DNA of 64,000 nt from Cristatella mucedo (Eukaryota; Bryozoa; Phylactolaemata; Cristatellidae): positions 5,518,501 through 5,582,500 of the forward strand of contig WPIO01000008.1 in the NCBI GenBank assembly GCA_009760855.2. Reading direction: 5' to 3'. A model generated the notes under the pieces. It saw nothing but the letters and a program-made list of their open reading frames with translations, was not told the origin of the DNA and searched no databases. The first letter of the stretch is position 1. The number at the start of each line of letters is the position of its first letter. Below, piece after piece: positions 12,716 through 28,405 of the stretch. A program made the translations under genes and the position numbers.

Positions 12716-14442
12716 GACGCATGTGGGGAGCTTGCTGAGCGGTTCGAGACAATGCTAGGAATACCAAACGAGCGGGTACTCAGCTCACAGTTCCAGCTCA
12801 ACGAGCAGCATCTGACCCGGCGGTTCCGGCCATGGTGGTGGCTACTGGGTGCTTTTCTTTTGTTAATGCATAGTTCATGAATCTTAGCAACAACATTAAT
12901 ATCTAGGAATGCATTTGATCTACGATGACGAAGCGATAGCAGCTGCTGACAATCATAATTAACAAGCAGGTGACTAGCCGCCTGCGTAGCTAAGGCAGCC
13001 GCCGGCGTGGGAGACCCAGCAGCCCGAAGCGATTAGCGTTTAGATGTTCATAGGCACGTAATTTCTTACGAGCTACGGTCGAATAGCAATCAGAATAACT
13101 TTAAACAGGTCTTAGCTGTATCGTTTCCGCATACGATGTTCGCAAGAACTTCGATTTTCGGAAGAATTCTGCAACGAACACGAACGCATGTTCGAGAGAT
13201 CTATGTCAGGAGAATTGAATTGGCCTGCTCAGCATTTTTCCTTCGTTGAGATGTCAGGTGTGGCCAAATGCAGGTATACTCACATTCCATCCTGCCTGTA
13301 TTTGGCAGCGCTTTTAGTATTATTAGATGATCTCCTCCACGAAGATCTCGTGGACTTGAGTCGTAGTGTTTCTCACATATGCGAGCGGCACACCTCCGAG
13401 TCGCTTCGCATGTTTGTAACTCCGAGTATATTGCTCCAAGTTTGTATTGCTAAACAAGTGCCATCTTGCCAAGTAGATGACGTGTCAACGACCCGGTATT
13501 CTAACCAGCTATTTATGATGCATGCCCGAATCTGTTCCTAATTGATTTTACGCTAGCCATCAGTTCAATCTGAGGCCACTCGTTTGATAAGCTTGTTGGC
13601 AGCTAGGTGGCCCTTACCAAGTAAGATGGCCTCGCTAAAAGTGCTGACTTGAGAGTCTAGCTTGGATGTTGACAAGCTATTCGAGGCGATTCGGTCAACC
13701 TAGGAGCTAGCTAGCAGATGGTGGTCGTGACTGGCTTTTCGGGCGACTGACCGACCAGCGGTCGTCGAGACGAACCACAGCCGGCCTTCGTAGCACTCGG
13801 AAGCGAAAGCGAAACCTCGTCCCTTCGCCCAAAGCCTGAGGCTCCCTGCGGTCCTAGCTCAGCAGCTGCTGCATTTCCGCCGCCATTTGTCAATTGCTCC
13901 GATCCATTAAGGCAAGCCAGCAGCTGCTACTTGTGCCAATCACTTGCTGATGACCGGCGGCTTTTTCAGATTAATCTAGCTTATGCATTTGCCTATCAAT
14001 AAGCTATAAGCTCAAAGATTGGCGTTGGCTACTATATTCAGTTGCTGGAGAGGAAACTGGGCAACAGGTTACAAACAGAATTCAATAGAGGTGAGCACGA
14101 AGCTTCAATCCATCACGGGTGTGCTTGCGAACAGGCTAGTAGTTCATCCTACCTCGGGGCGTCGTAGTGACCATTAGTCATCCAGTTGAGCCACCGAAAG
14201 GGGAGCTTGCCTTAAGAATTTGGATTAGAAACTAACCATGGTGATAACTGGAATCAACAGCTGACAGATCCAGAGGGTTTTTGACGTCCTTAAAATAGAT
14301 TGGGAGCTATCACACAACAAATAGCATAGCCTCATTGGCCAAAGGCTTTGAGATATGCTATCTTTGCCAGCATGTAGTTCAAAAACACACACCCTTGTAG
14401 TTACGATAGAAAAGCTATGAAACGAGCAAGCATTATTGCATA
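12716..14442. other. Unassigned stretch
   Basis: The first 150 bp may be worn 5' sequence of LINE A. A 117-codon plus frame (13188-13541) has no recognisable domain. Confidence 0.45.
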
Positions 14443-14625
14443 AGGTGAGCCGTGATGGCACGCTAGGTAAGGCGGTGGCTTTTCACGACCTCGGCCCCGA
14501 GGTCATGAATTCGAATCCTGTGGTGGGTGACCCTATATCGCTGCTGCAAGCGGTGATGATAGCCGTATAGGTTCTTCTGTCACGATACAAAAGAGGTTGG
14601 TAAATCAGCTAGTATTTTTTTTTAT
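14443..14625 (+). mobile_element. tRNA-derived SINE S1, near full length
   Basis: GTGAGCCGTGATGGCACGCT with A box, B box GAATTCGAATCCTG, then the S1 body GCAAGCGGTGATGATAGCCG and GTTCTTCTGTCACGATAC. Confidence 0.75.
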
Positions 14626-15620
14626 TTTTTACTAACGTAAAATACTTAATTTAGATGTATAAAGGCTTACATTAAATTATTCGAATACATATAGCTAGCC
14701 CTGAAGAACTAAAAGTGTAAATAGAATGGAACAGTTCAGAAATAAGTTTGACCACTCAGCACTTGCATGTCTTTCCTTAACAATCCTGAAGCATTCTCTG
14801 AGTATTGAGTTTAACAGCTAGTCAATGCAAGTAACGCAGAGATCATACATAACATGCGTACTACAAAACGGATGTGACCTATGACTATGCCAGTGTCCAC
14901 CGCCATATCAGCCAAATGTGGTTCAGCTTATTAAAACTTATTCATCTTTCGTCTACGAACGGCATCGAGTTCGAAGTACCGCAAAGATGCCCTCTTTTGC
15001 ATTCACTAGTCGCTAGAAAGAGATAGAGTTATCTGAGTTCACTCTGTAAATGCATTATTATTTCTATATCCTTATGACGAGATAGAAATGGCTTGAGAAA
15101 CATCTGATGATATCATCACACATTTTATATCTACGTACAGTCACCGCTCACGTGATGTGACCGACTTGCGATTTCCGCAGCCTTGTCATAGCGGGCATGG
15201 CTTGCCCCAACCTAAAAGTCTAGGCTCCGCCACTGGATACCTTAATACATTCAGCAGAAGAGGGCTAGGAATTCATACACTGCATACTGCTGTGAAGCTT
15301 GTTTCTCATGACCTGAAAGCAAGTCATTCACCACTCAAGGCTCTCAAGACGACTGCTGCAAATTGTGCTTATGGGTGATGATACTGTTTGAGTTATCGAA
15401 AACCAATAGACAAGCTTAAAATAGATTGTTTACCTTAATGTGCCGCTCAGATAGCTCATTGTCATTAATACTGTCTAAAAGTATCAAAAGACAAGGTGGT
15501 GCTTCGTGCAGCCGCTAACTCAGTTGGTATGTGAATATTGCCTGAATCAATGGACAGGAAGTGACTCAATTGGGTCACAATAACAAGTCCCAATCTGCCA
15601 CCAGCTGAATGGGAAAGTGG

Positions 15621-15624
<4 letters not shown>
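14626..15624. other. Unassigned stretch
   Basis: Nothing recognised on either strand. Confidence 0.5.
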
Positions 15625-15674
<50 letters not shown>

Positions 15675-15769
15675 TATGCATATATATATATATATATGCA
15701 TATGCATATACATATATATGTGTGTATACATATATATGAATGTGCATATATATATATATATGAATATGC

Positions 15770-15800
<31 letters not shown>

Positions 15801-15825
15801 CATATTCATATATATATTATCCCTA
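15625..15825. repeat. TA/TG compound microsatellite
   Basis: TA tract to about 15671, then mixed TATGCATA and TGTG tracts. The long frames here on both strands are artefacts of this repeat. Confidence 0.95.
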
Positions 15826-15861
15826 CTTTTATTAGCAATTATAGAAGAATTAAATATCTAC

Positions 15862-16035
15862 ATAAAACTCATTTATATAGTGCTCTAAGAGATCTTACTC
15901 TCTACTCTAGTCAGGCACTTCACATATGCCACAGGGCTCGAGCTCACTACCTCGGTCATAAAATATATTAACCCAGACCTCCCTAGAGGCGAGCGACTTA
16001 AGCACTGGGCTAAACCTGTGCTAAACCAGGCTATG
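15862..16035 (-). mobile_element. SINE S2
   Basis: TTATATAGTGCTCTAAGAGA tail, AGGCACTTCACATATGCC and GGCTCGAGCTCACTACCTCG head complement. Confidence 0.55.
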
Positions 16036-16990
16036 CATCCGTGCAGCTGTGACCATCACCCACTGCATTGGCTCACTACATTGTCTCCAAGAGCAGCAAG
16101 CGCCTATTATGATTTACGAAATGATCTCATCAAAATGATATTTACTATGTAGAGTTCCTGTGAATTTAAACGAGTGGTAGAAATCCTTTCAGCTTATTTT
16201 AAATTCTTACTTCGATGATTCAAGAGATACGCATATTTCAACTAGTTCAGAGCTGCCTGTGGGTACGTGTGGCAGTCGATTCCATCTCATATGGCTATGA
16301 CGAATAGCATAGGGGTCAGGAAAGTCCCTGCTCTGTTTTCAAACACGCAAGGCCTACAAAGGAAGATGTTTGATCACATGGCCGAGGTGAGCCAACGTCA
16401 AAACCTTCATTTACACCCAGGGGCCACAAACGGATGGTGTAGGTGAATGCTCTCCTGATGGCAGAGCGGGTTGTTGCGATAGCAAATCAGCGATGCAGAA
16501 GCTATTAATGGAAATTTGCCAAAGGACCCAGCATGGAGTGGCCCAACGTGCTGGGATGGCTTCTACAGGCGTCGGGGCTTATGGAAAGCTGACCCACGCT
16601 CTGCAGATGTCACCAGTCTTCCCGTCCATTCGTTTCTTCTGATTAAACGAATATGAGAGAACTAGTAGCGTTGTTATTCGGCTCCTGTGTCTAATCAATT
16701 GCACGTACTCCTTACACTGTCGCTGGCAGAAGACACGTCGACGGTAGCCATTTTCAAGACCAAGGGTAAGATGTGGCACTTGATAGGACCAAGCAACTTC
16801 TTTTGAGGCCGGGCACGTGACCTCCACAAGCTTGACTACCAATAAATAACTAGAGCTCGGAGATCGATTACGACACGATACTAGCCCCAGGGTAGGTCGG
16901 GGGATTTCCTTTCCCTGTACTGGGCCAATTGCTGTGCTCACCTGATCTAGCCATTACCCAATTACGTAATGCTACGATGCCTCGCCGATT
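16036..16990. other. Upstream region of peptide gene C
   Basis: No repeat or gene recognised. The last few hundred bases probably hold gene C regulatory sequence, but no factor site can be named. Confidence 0.45.
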
Positions 16991-16997
16991 TCGTCTG

Positions 16998-17006
16998 TAT
17001 AAATAG
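16998..17006 (+). promoter_or_regulatory. TATA box of peptide gene C
   Basis: TATAAATAG lies 72 bp before the first ATG and 93 bp before the second. An initiator-like TCATTC lies at 17035-17040. Context and spacing fit an RNA polymerase II core promoter for gene C. Confidence 0.6.
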
Positions 17007-17069
17007 CTGGAGGCATTCTTTTCTCCTCGTGTATTCATTCACCTTCGCTCCACAGGACCAGCATAGCTG

Positions 17070-17491
17070 ATGCGCTCAATCAGCTCGGCCATGTCGGCAG
17101 CTACGAGAATAGCTCTCATTGTGGCTCTCCTGGCGTCCACGACAGTCATTTCCATCGAGGCGTGTAACAGAGGTGAGTTCTCTGTGACTGCATTTTGCGC
17201 CTTGAAGGCAGCAGATACGCGCAGTACGCGGATTTTTGCTTAGTCAATAATACAAATATTCAGTGGTAGCTGCCATGTTGAGGAGGCTAAGTTTGCTGTG
17301 AAGCTACTTGCATCGGTGTCCAACGTTTAAAGAAAATGGCAGAAGGGGTGCAAATCTCAGGTTTAATGCATGTCAGACTTTTTTATAGGCTGGCAAGTTT
17401 TAGCCTCTCCGCAGGCTATCTCTTCAATTCTTTCAACTAGTAGGCAGCGACGGCGGCACGGCTCTCGAAGCTTCAGACGTAACTAAAAGAT

Positions 17492-17560
<69 letters not shown>

Positions 17561-19269
17561 ATAATAAACACGGGTCTAGGTAGCCATTCTTATAGATCTG
17601 CCTTTCCTTACTACCTGATTGTCGCTAGGGGGTGGCCGACGAAGGGTCCAGTCGAAAAGAGTCCTCGTTTCTATCGCCACTATTTACTGACTACTGTTGC
17701 ATGCTTGCAGGCGGATTACCTGATTACAGTTCTGTAGCTCTAAGAAACACCTTGTGGTGACCACAAGCAGCTGCTTATTGCATAAGTCTTTTCTCACTCT
17801 CCTCCAGTTTAAGGCATTGTCCGTATCGTCTTGATGAAAGCTAATGAGCCCCCTTCCCCAACAACTATCCCGGAATGAGAGCTGAACGGGCTGTGCTTAC
17901 ACACGCTGATACTGTGCCTGCTATACTTGACCAGTCGCATGCTTCTTTTCCTGTACATTTAAAGTGAATAGACTGTAAAGGGATTTAGTTCCCTCAAGGT
18001 GCCATGCAAATTTCAAAGGACGAAGAGTGAAGCCATTATTTTCATGAAAGGGAAGCAAGAGCAGCGACGTTTAAAAAATTATGGCGAGCTATCGTCGAGA
18101 TTCATTTGCCCGACACACCCACACACACACACACACACACGCGCCAAGCCGTTGCTCGTCGCCTGAAAGTATTAAAGGATTTCGTCATTGTCCTATGGCC
18201 GCCGCTAATCTTCTTTACCGCCACTTATCCTCAAATGAAATCTTTGGCCAACCTTAGCTCAGGCTTCCCTGATCGATGATACGGCTATGGATATAGATAC
18301 GATTATGGCCCAGGTATTCGCCCACTCCAATAGGGCGGGTGTAGAGGCGCATGCCCGCCCTGGCCTCTCCACCGCTTACGATTACGAGTATCATAATTTC
18401 CGGCATGACTAAGAAACTTGTTTCCCAGCATAACTAAGAAATTTGTTTACTTTGTATGGTGCCTCTCGAGAGGGCCAAGTTGTAGAAACTTCTTCAGAAG
18501 CTTGCTCTTTTTTTAGATAAGAGTGGTGATGCTATAAGTAGGGACACTTTCATAAAAATGATCGACAGAATTGCCACCAGAGAAATGAACCAGAGAGTGT
18601 ATTATATTGCCATTGGCTAGCCCATCATGCTTTGTCCAAAAGCAGCCAAATGGCGGTGAGTCCTGTCCTTTATGGTACCTGCTAGCGAGCCCCTTGGTGT
18701 TTGCTTTCACGTTTTCTATTCCCATAGTTTTCCGTAGATTCCAGACGTGCCGATGGGCCAATGCGGACAGCCCAGCGAGCTTTTAGCCAGGAAGCCCTCG
18801 AATCATGCTCGAATGCCAAGGTCGCCTCGTTGCCCAGAAGCGAAGAAGGCCCTTCGGTGGCCGTTGCTGCATTTCTCGCGACAGCAGCAGGCTAATCTCT
18901 GCTCACCGCTCACTTTGGCACGCAAGGGCCATCTGACCTGCCATTGCGGAACGTGCATTGGGCGAGACAGGCTGCGAACGACTTTCAATTTTTACAGTGC
19001 CTCCTCCTCCAGAGCCTGTCACCGGATGCGACTACGCCATCAGCTACTGTCACGAACGGTACACTCTCTCCTGCTCGCGGCTGAAGTGCCTGGAATCGGC
19101 AAGAAACGTCTGCTCGGTAGTTTCTGAAGAAAGCAAATTTGAGCACCGTCTTAATTTACACCGGGAACGATGCGGAGAGTGAGTGCGTCTGCTAATACAA
19201 ATATTTTTTTTTCTCTTGCCTTTATCCCATTACTGTTCTGTGCACAGTAAACTACTATTTAAGATCTAG
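17070..19269 (+). CDS. Secreted six-cysteine peptide gene C (two certain exons, probable third)
   Basis: Exon 1 (ATG at 17070 or the in-frame ATG at 17091, to 17172) is a signal peptide containing SAATRIALIVALLAS and ending near SIEACNR. The donor AGAG|GTGAGT is phase 1, as in genes A and B. Exon 2 starts at 18998 after TTTTTACAG. It opens with a proline run, then six cysteines: C-x6-C-x7-C-x4-C-x7-C-x19-C. It can end at the TGA (19180-19182), but a GTGAGT donor sits exactly there. Splicing at 19178 makes exon 2 181 nt, identical to A and B, in the same phase 2. A 69-nt intron with TGCTAATAC, a pyrimidine tract and CAG would lead to exon 3 (19248-19269, seven codons and TAG), total 94 residues from 17091. 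Exon 3 is inference. A TATAAATAG lies upstream. The product is probably secreted; function unknown. Confidence 0.72.
17494..17558. repeat. CT microsatellite in intron 1 of gene C
   Basis: About 65 bp of uninterrupted CT inside the intron. Confidence 0.95.
18113..18140. repeat. CA microsatellite
   Basis: About 28 bp of CA with one interruption, in intron 1 of gene C. Confidence 0.9.
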
Positions 19270-19317
19270 TTAGGATCTCATATAAACCAAAATTTCTATT
19301 TCGCATAGGCAAGCCAG

Positions 19318-19650
19318 ACCACGATAATGATTTATAATTTGCTAGTTTCCATTTCACGGCAGACAAGTCTAGCTGCAGAATTTCGCATCAAGTGAAAGCA
19401 TTTCGCTTCGTGGGCCGAAAGATCTGCGAGTAGTAAGCTGCGAAAATCTAGACGAGATGTCACAAATGCATGTACCAGTTTGGCTGCAGTATCGTTATCT
19501 AAGCAAGCTCGAATTTTCATTATCTAAGCAAGCTCGAATTATTTCTGCGAAGTTACGTAGCTGAATGTAAGCAAATTTGACTTTAGGTAGAATGTGGTCA
19601 TGTGGTAGTGTAATGTTACTTATGAACAGGCCAACCTAAATAGCATGCTG
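19318..19650 (-). mobile_element. LINE A internal fragment just after gene C
   Basis: Minus-strand KLVHAFVTSRLDF and the flanking frame match LINE A protein. A 21-bp piece is duplicated in tandem at about 19495-19540. Confidence 0.65.
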
Positions 19651-21199
19651 GGGCTACTTGCATTGACAACTGCAATAGTCAGAGATATAGTCGGTCGTCA
19701 CATGGACATGAGGCGGGACTGATGTGAAAAGACCAAAAACCGGTGCCAATATCAAGGTGAAATTCTCTATGTAAAACTTATGAGAGACTTTTTATTTAAC
19801 AAATACGTTGATAAGCTCTGAGATCCAGACTTAATAATATTTATTGGTAGTAATTAAGGACATACCACGATTGTAGTCTTACTTGGTACTACGTTCATTT
19901 TGATTACCGCAGGAATAGGTTTCCATTGACTTTTTCTTTATTTCAAACTAAAAACAATAAGAACTTGTAGTCTTAATGCTTCAGATAAACTCTTCTGAAA
20001 AATGCATGGAGGAGTAAAACCTAAACCTTGTAACGCCCGACTCATTTAAATATTAATGCCATGTATCTCAAAATAGCTTTAGTCAAGCATAACCTTGTGG
20101 TAATTTCAAATGAGGTACGAGATTTTCGGGTTGGTTCGGCCAAGGCTGTCTACTTAGCAATAGCAGTCTGTCCAATATCTGCGCTTTTGTTTGGTTGGTA
20201 ACATTGACTCGTCTTATAAGATTTCTTTATTTAATTTTTAGTGCACCACAAACTGGAGTCGATTTGAAGATGCCAGGCTAGAGTTCCAAAGAAATATTGA
20301 ATCATTTAATAACATACATCTATGAGCAGCATTTACGTGCATTTATAGACCTTCGAATTCTTGCTCTACCTTCGGTGAGATGCATATGCGCACGTTTACA
20401 GACTTTCGAATGTCGGAGTTGATATGGGGGCTGTCGGAGTAAAGTGGAAATTATTGTCATCATTTAATACATATGATTAATTGTTGCATACAATTCTTTT
20501 TGTCCTCTGCCTTTTGTTATGAGTCAGTTAATGACATTCTTCACGCGAGAAGGGGGATTTGATCAAACACTACTAATATCCATTAACCTACCCTTTTTCA
20601 GAAACTCGCTTTTGCACACGCAAAATGAGACCGGATCATTGGAGCTCATTTATCTAAAGTATTGGGGCTCAAAGCTGATCAACATACCACACGGTAATAT
20701 GACATAGCAGGTGCATCAGGGAAATCGAGCAAAGTGAATGATTTATAAAGATGGCCATCTGGTTGACCATTGCCAAGGTCATGGCCCGTATTAGCTCCTG
20801 GCCACTACTCGTGTTACAACTGTTAGACGTTAAAGAGGGGGGAGCATTCGCCTGTGGTAGAGATATCACTCATTAGGTTAGCTGAAACTAAAAGATACGT
20901 GAACATACCTTAGGCCTCAACAGTTAATGGCCTGACAACTTCAGCCAAGATTTTTCATGAAAGACGTTTAATGAAATTAGCATCCTAATACGAGTCATCG
21001 TGATATTATGTAGTAATTTAATGCCTTTTGAATAGGCAATATTTTATTCCGCAGCCAAACAATGCTGTTCACAAGTAGCACCAGGCAAAGCGTAAGAAAC
21101 GTGTCAACTCAAGCCCTAAAGCCCAACTGACTCACCATTACGCGAGAGGATTTTTAAGCCGCCTAGCCGTAGGTTTTTACGTAACCGGATCTTGATCAC
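19651..21199. other. Unassigned stretch
   Basis: AT-rich, with short frames. I looked for an alternative exon 3 of gene C and found no convincing one. Confidence 0.45.
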
Positions 21200-21410
21200 T
21201 TACATTGAGGACCAGGGATGTGTAAACGAACTGAAGACCTGGCGGTATCCAAAGGATCTGAGGTTCGTGCGAGGCAGAGCTAAGCGATTGAAATCAGAAC
21301 AGCTGACGATACGTTGCCTAGGCTTGGTGGGGAGCATTGTTCTGATAGCTAGGCTGGAGCCAGAAAACGTAGGGACGTAACAGAATCCCGACGTCTTCTT
21401 TTTATTACAG
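21200..21410 (-). mobile_element. LINE A carboxyl fragment
   Basis: Minus-strand NRLALPRTNLRSFGYR matches the LINE A segment QIPRTNLKSFGDR. Only about 200 bp remains. Confidence 0.6.
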
Positions 21411-21822
21411 TAATCAGACTTCATCTTTCTATCTTTTCCTTGTCTCCTTTCGCCACTTGATTTAAAAGAAATTGCGGAAATGTGGTACCTTCAATTTCAA
21501 TTTTGATACTGCCATGCGGAGCACCGCAGCACATGGCAGTGGCGGCTCAAGCTGGCAATGCCACGCAGTCCTGAATCTCAATACAGTACTTGGGAACCGG
21601 TTGGATAAAAACCTACGACTTGAATGAGCACACAATTCTAACTCAAATTATAGTCAGTCCGTTGTACTTTTTAAAAGTGAGATTGTGTCCTCCATGACCG
21701 GTGCTGGACGCCAGTGGCCCTGTATAGCTGTCAAATAGAGGGTCCATCGTTAAGGATATTAAAGCACGAGCTCAATTACTACCAGGTTCGGATAACTGCC
21801 ATGCATGCCTGCGTGTGTCGAG

Positions 21823-21995
21823 GTGAGCCGTGATGGCGTACTAGGTAATGCGGTTGTTTTCATGACTTCGGTCCCGAGGTCGTGGGTTCAAATACTGCAG
21901 CGGGCGATCCTTTATTTCCGCTTTAAGTGTTTGCGATTGCCGTTAAGGCTCTTCTGTTGCAATTTCTTAAGATGCTGTTAAATCAGCCAGTATAT
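21823..21995 (+). mobile_element. tRNA-derived SINE S1
   Basis: GTGAGCCGTGATGGCGTACT, B box GTGGGTTCAAATACTGC, then GCGATTGCCGTTAAGGCTC and the S1 tail TAAATCAGCCAG. Confidence 0.75.
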
Positions 21996-21999
21996 ATGT

Positions 22000-22078
22000 G
22001 TTTGTATGCGTGTGTGCGCACATGCCTGCGCGTGTGTGTGTGTGTTTGTGTGTGTGCGCACGTGCGCGTGTGTGTTTC
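22000..22078. repeat. GT/GC-rich purine-pyrimidine repeat
   Basis: Alternating TGTGTGCGCACATGCC-type sequence next to a SINE S1 tail; prone to Z-DNA by composition. Confidence 0.85.
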
Positions 22079-25386
<3,308 letters not shown>

Positions 25387-25439
25387 GAATATATAGAGAG
25401 AGACAGAGATTTATTAAAATATTCAACGTGCGTGTATAT

Positions 25440-27860
25440 ATTATTAGCTACTCCTTGCCATGCCGCGGTTGCGGGTGCTACCCGGGCCTCCCGGTTCCGG
25501 AACAAGGACCACGGCGCTTTCGAGCCGATAATGGCGTCGGAAACGCGGTGCCGCATTAAAACGTCTTTTCCGCGTGTGGTATGCCAAGGTCGGCCTGGCA
25601 AACTTCACTATTTGGCCACCAGTTGCCGAGAGCCCCGACCACGAAGGGCCTCACCACTGCTGACCGGTAGCCAGCGGTCAGGAAAGATCAGGCAATGGCT
25701 GCATATTTATTGGTCTGTTTCGGGCCGCCACAATCAGAGCATCCTCGCTGCTGTCGAACGGCACCGTCACATCAACAATAACTAAATCAGTGCCGTTCTC
25801 AATGAGCAGGTCCGGCTTGAGAGTCAGACCAAGCGGAAGAGCGAGGCCTGCTGACATGTAGTTGAGCTCGGTGACCAGAAGAGCTCCGATTAGGCGGTCC
25901 AGAACCAGATTGTGTAGGGCCGTAATTGCATGTAGCATCGGCCGGCAGTGGGTCAACACGTGGCGATCGGTCTCTGGCTCCGTGCGGCATAGGCGGCAGC
26001 TGGTAACCGTGCCAGAGTATGCCCGACTCCTGGCAGCACGTCCAGTCGCGCTCGGCGCACAAAGCAACAAGCCAGCAACGACAGGCTGTGACACTTCGAA
26101 AAGTGACTGTGGGTGGCGAATCTGCCCGTGGCCAAGCAGCGGCTGACCCAATCCTGTGCAGGCTGGGCCGCCCAAGCACAGCCTTCCAAGAGCCTGACGA
26201 TATCTCGCAGCTTCGTGGTGACCACTCGTGGCACGACCCAGTGCTCGATGCCGTCAGGGTCGGTGGTCACAGCCAGCAATGCAGGGCCGGTCAGCGTGAG
26301 GCGACAGGAGAGCCGCTTGAGGCACTGACGCTCGTCCGACCACAGCGAGATCGGGCAAACCCTGTTGCCAGGGCCGAAGGCTGCTGGACTCAGGTGTCGA
26401 GGTATCTCAGGTATCCTCATCAGACGATGGCGTGCCATCTAGGATGGCGATTGCCCGGTTGAATCTGTGACTTGCGACTTGACCGACGCACGCATCGGGC
26501 GAGCACAGCGTGCGACAGGCTTGCGAAACTCGTAGGATGGAGGCGTTCGTCCCGAAGCGGATCAAGTCAAGCCCACCGGCAGAGCAAGGCGCAAACTGGA
26601 AATGCACCGATGAAAAGCTCGCAGGCCGCACGCGAATAGACAAGAAAAGAATAGAAAAATAAGCTCGCAGGCCGCACGCGAATAGACATGGCTCCATCAG
26701 AGCCTTTGCGGCTGGTTGCAAAGCGGACTTAAGCACAAGCCACGCCAAACAAAGATAGTTGAGCCGTGACAGGAGGAAAGTCCGCAAGGCGTCAAGCTTT
26801 TGCCAAGACGCGAGAAGGCTGGCCTGAAGCAGGTTAACGTTCTTGCAAGGGAAGAGCAGGCCTGCTTTACTCAGCCCTAGGCTGCCTAAGACCTGCAGGG
26901 CTCCAAGTTAGGTCACTGAGCTGGTTTCCGGCAGCTCGGGGTCCGCCTGTCATATAGGGTGATTGAGGTGGGCACGACCTCGGCACTCCTTCGGATGACG
27001 GCACAGCACTTTGCCGGCCGGACCTGCATGCCCAGCGTCAACGCAGCCTATTCAAATGCGGACAAGAGGGTCTGAAGACCAGAAGGCGTGCTAGAGAACA
27101 GGGTGAGGTCATCTGCTAAGGCACAGACCGACAGGGAGGTTGTTCCGCCAAACTGAAAACAGGATTCGTGCTCGTTAGCAGTGAGTCTGACAACCGGTTC
27201 CATCGCCAGGTCAAAGAGGTTCGGTGACAGAGGGTCGCCCTGCCGGACGCCGGCAGTCGTAGGAAAAGTTACCAATGTCTCATGGCGTATCCAAAACTCC
27301 AGGAGTGAGCTGGTACAGAGGCCCTCAAAAAACCTGCAGGATCTCTCCTCCATTCCGGCGTGCCGAAGCACACTGAGAAGAGAGACATGTGGAATGCTGC
27401 TGAAGGCATTCTGTGGGTCGAGGAACGCCGAGTACACAATGCCAGCACCCTGCCGATCTCTGGCCTCGCCAAAGGAGCTCTCCACAAGAAAGGACTGCTC
27501 TAGGCAGCCCTCCACACCCGAAACAAAGTCCTTTTGCTGCGGTGACAGCAACCCACGGCCACCAGCGAACTTGCACAGCCTAGTGGCCCGGCTGCCCGAG
27601 AGCAGCTTGTAAAGAGTGGGCAAGAGCGTGATGGGACGGAACTTACTGGGCATGCTTGGTTCGCTCTTCTTGTAGATTTCGTTGTAGATAAAGATAGGGA
27701 AACCCGTTTTCCACGAAGTAGGGTCGTCCCCGAAGTGAAGGCAGCCGCTCAGGATGCACGCAATGAGCGTTTAACCCGGGTGGACTAGGCGTAAATGGCG
27801 ATATTCCAGTCAACCAGCTCCCGAGGTGAGTAAAGTTCGATAAAGTAACTTCGATCAACG
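25440..27860 (-). mobile_element. R2/NeSL-type LINE with restriction-like endonuclease, broken
   Basis: The reverse transcriptase (27653-27048, minus) reads KFRPITLLPTLYKLLSG, FLDPQNAFSSIPH, AGVRQGDPLSPNLF and ALADDLTLFSS, with catalytic aspartates in place. The frame is open upstream to about 27750 (WKTGFPIFIYNEIYKKSEP). The downstream region is broken by frameshifts. The carboxyl end (26175-25678) has a zinc knuckle CRLCRTEPETDRHVLTHC (C-x2-C-x7-H-x4-C) and then KPDLLI...VIVDVTVPF, the PD-(D/E)xK core of the restriction-like endonuclease found downstream of the reverse transcriptase in R2, NeSL and Hero elements. The exact clade cannot be settled by eye. The 3' UTR runs toward the microsatellite at 25235-25380. 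Confidence 0.85.
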
Positions 27861-28279
27861 TACGTCGTCTCGTCAGTCGCGCCCAATCGCTTTCTAGCTC
27901 TTAAGATCAAGCAAACGCTGCGTCAATAAGTAGCTGGATCCGGTGCGCTTGACATAAGAAGCAAAAAGTGTCTGCTGCCGGAAGCGCCTGAGGTGCTGGC
28001 ATTGGCCGCTTACTCGGACCCATAGGCCTAGCCATAAGAAATAAGTTCTCAGTCCCAGACGCTTAGCCACTACCTAAATGAAAATGCTAACTTACGTACA
28101 GTCGGGGCGAGACCATGAGGCCATCCAGGTGCTAATTTGCTTAGGCTGCATTGGCTAAAGCCCGTCTTTTAAACGGCGAGTCCTGCTTCTTACTTTTTAC
28201 TTGAGTCCCACGTGGGTCTTCCGCTTTTTATGTGGCTTGGACTGCACTCTTTTTGCAAGCCTTGCTCCCCACTCGCTCC

Positions 28280-28405
28280 GCCCACTGAGCTCCGCCACAC
28301 TGACTCCACTCACACTATTCACACGTTTTCATACTATTCATTCACACATATTCACACTATTCACACACTCGCTCCGTCCACTGACTCCCCATTCGCTCCG
28401 CCCAC
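28280..28405. repeat. Low-complexity CACACTATTCA/CTCGCTCCGCCCA repeats
   Basis: Irregular repeats of TTCACACTATTCACAC and of CACTCGCTCCGCCCACTG. Confidence 0.7.

Noticed and set aside
15547-15971. Tyr-Ile and His-Ile-rich frames
   Set aside because: Translations of a TA/TG microsatellite, open on both strands.
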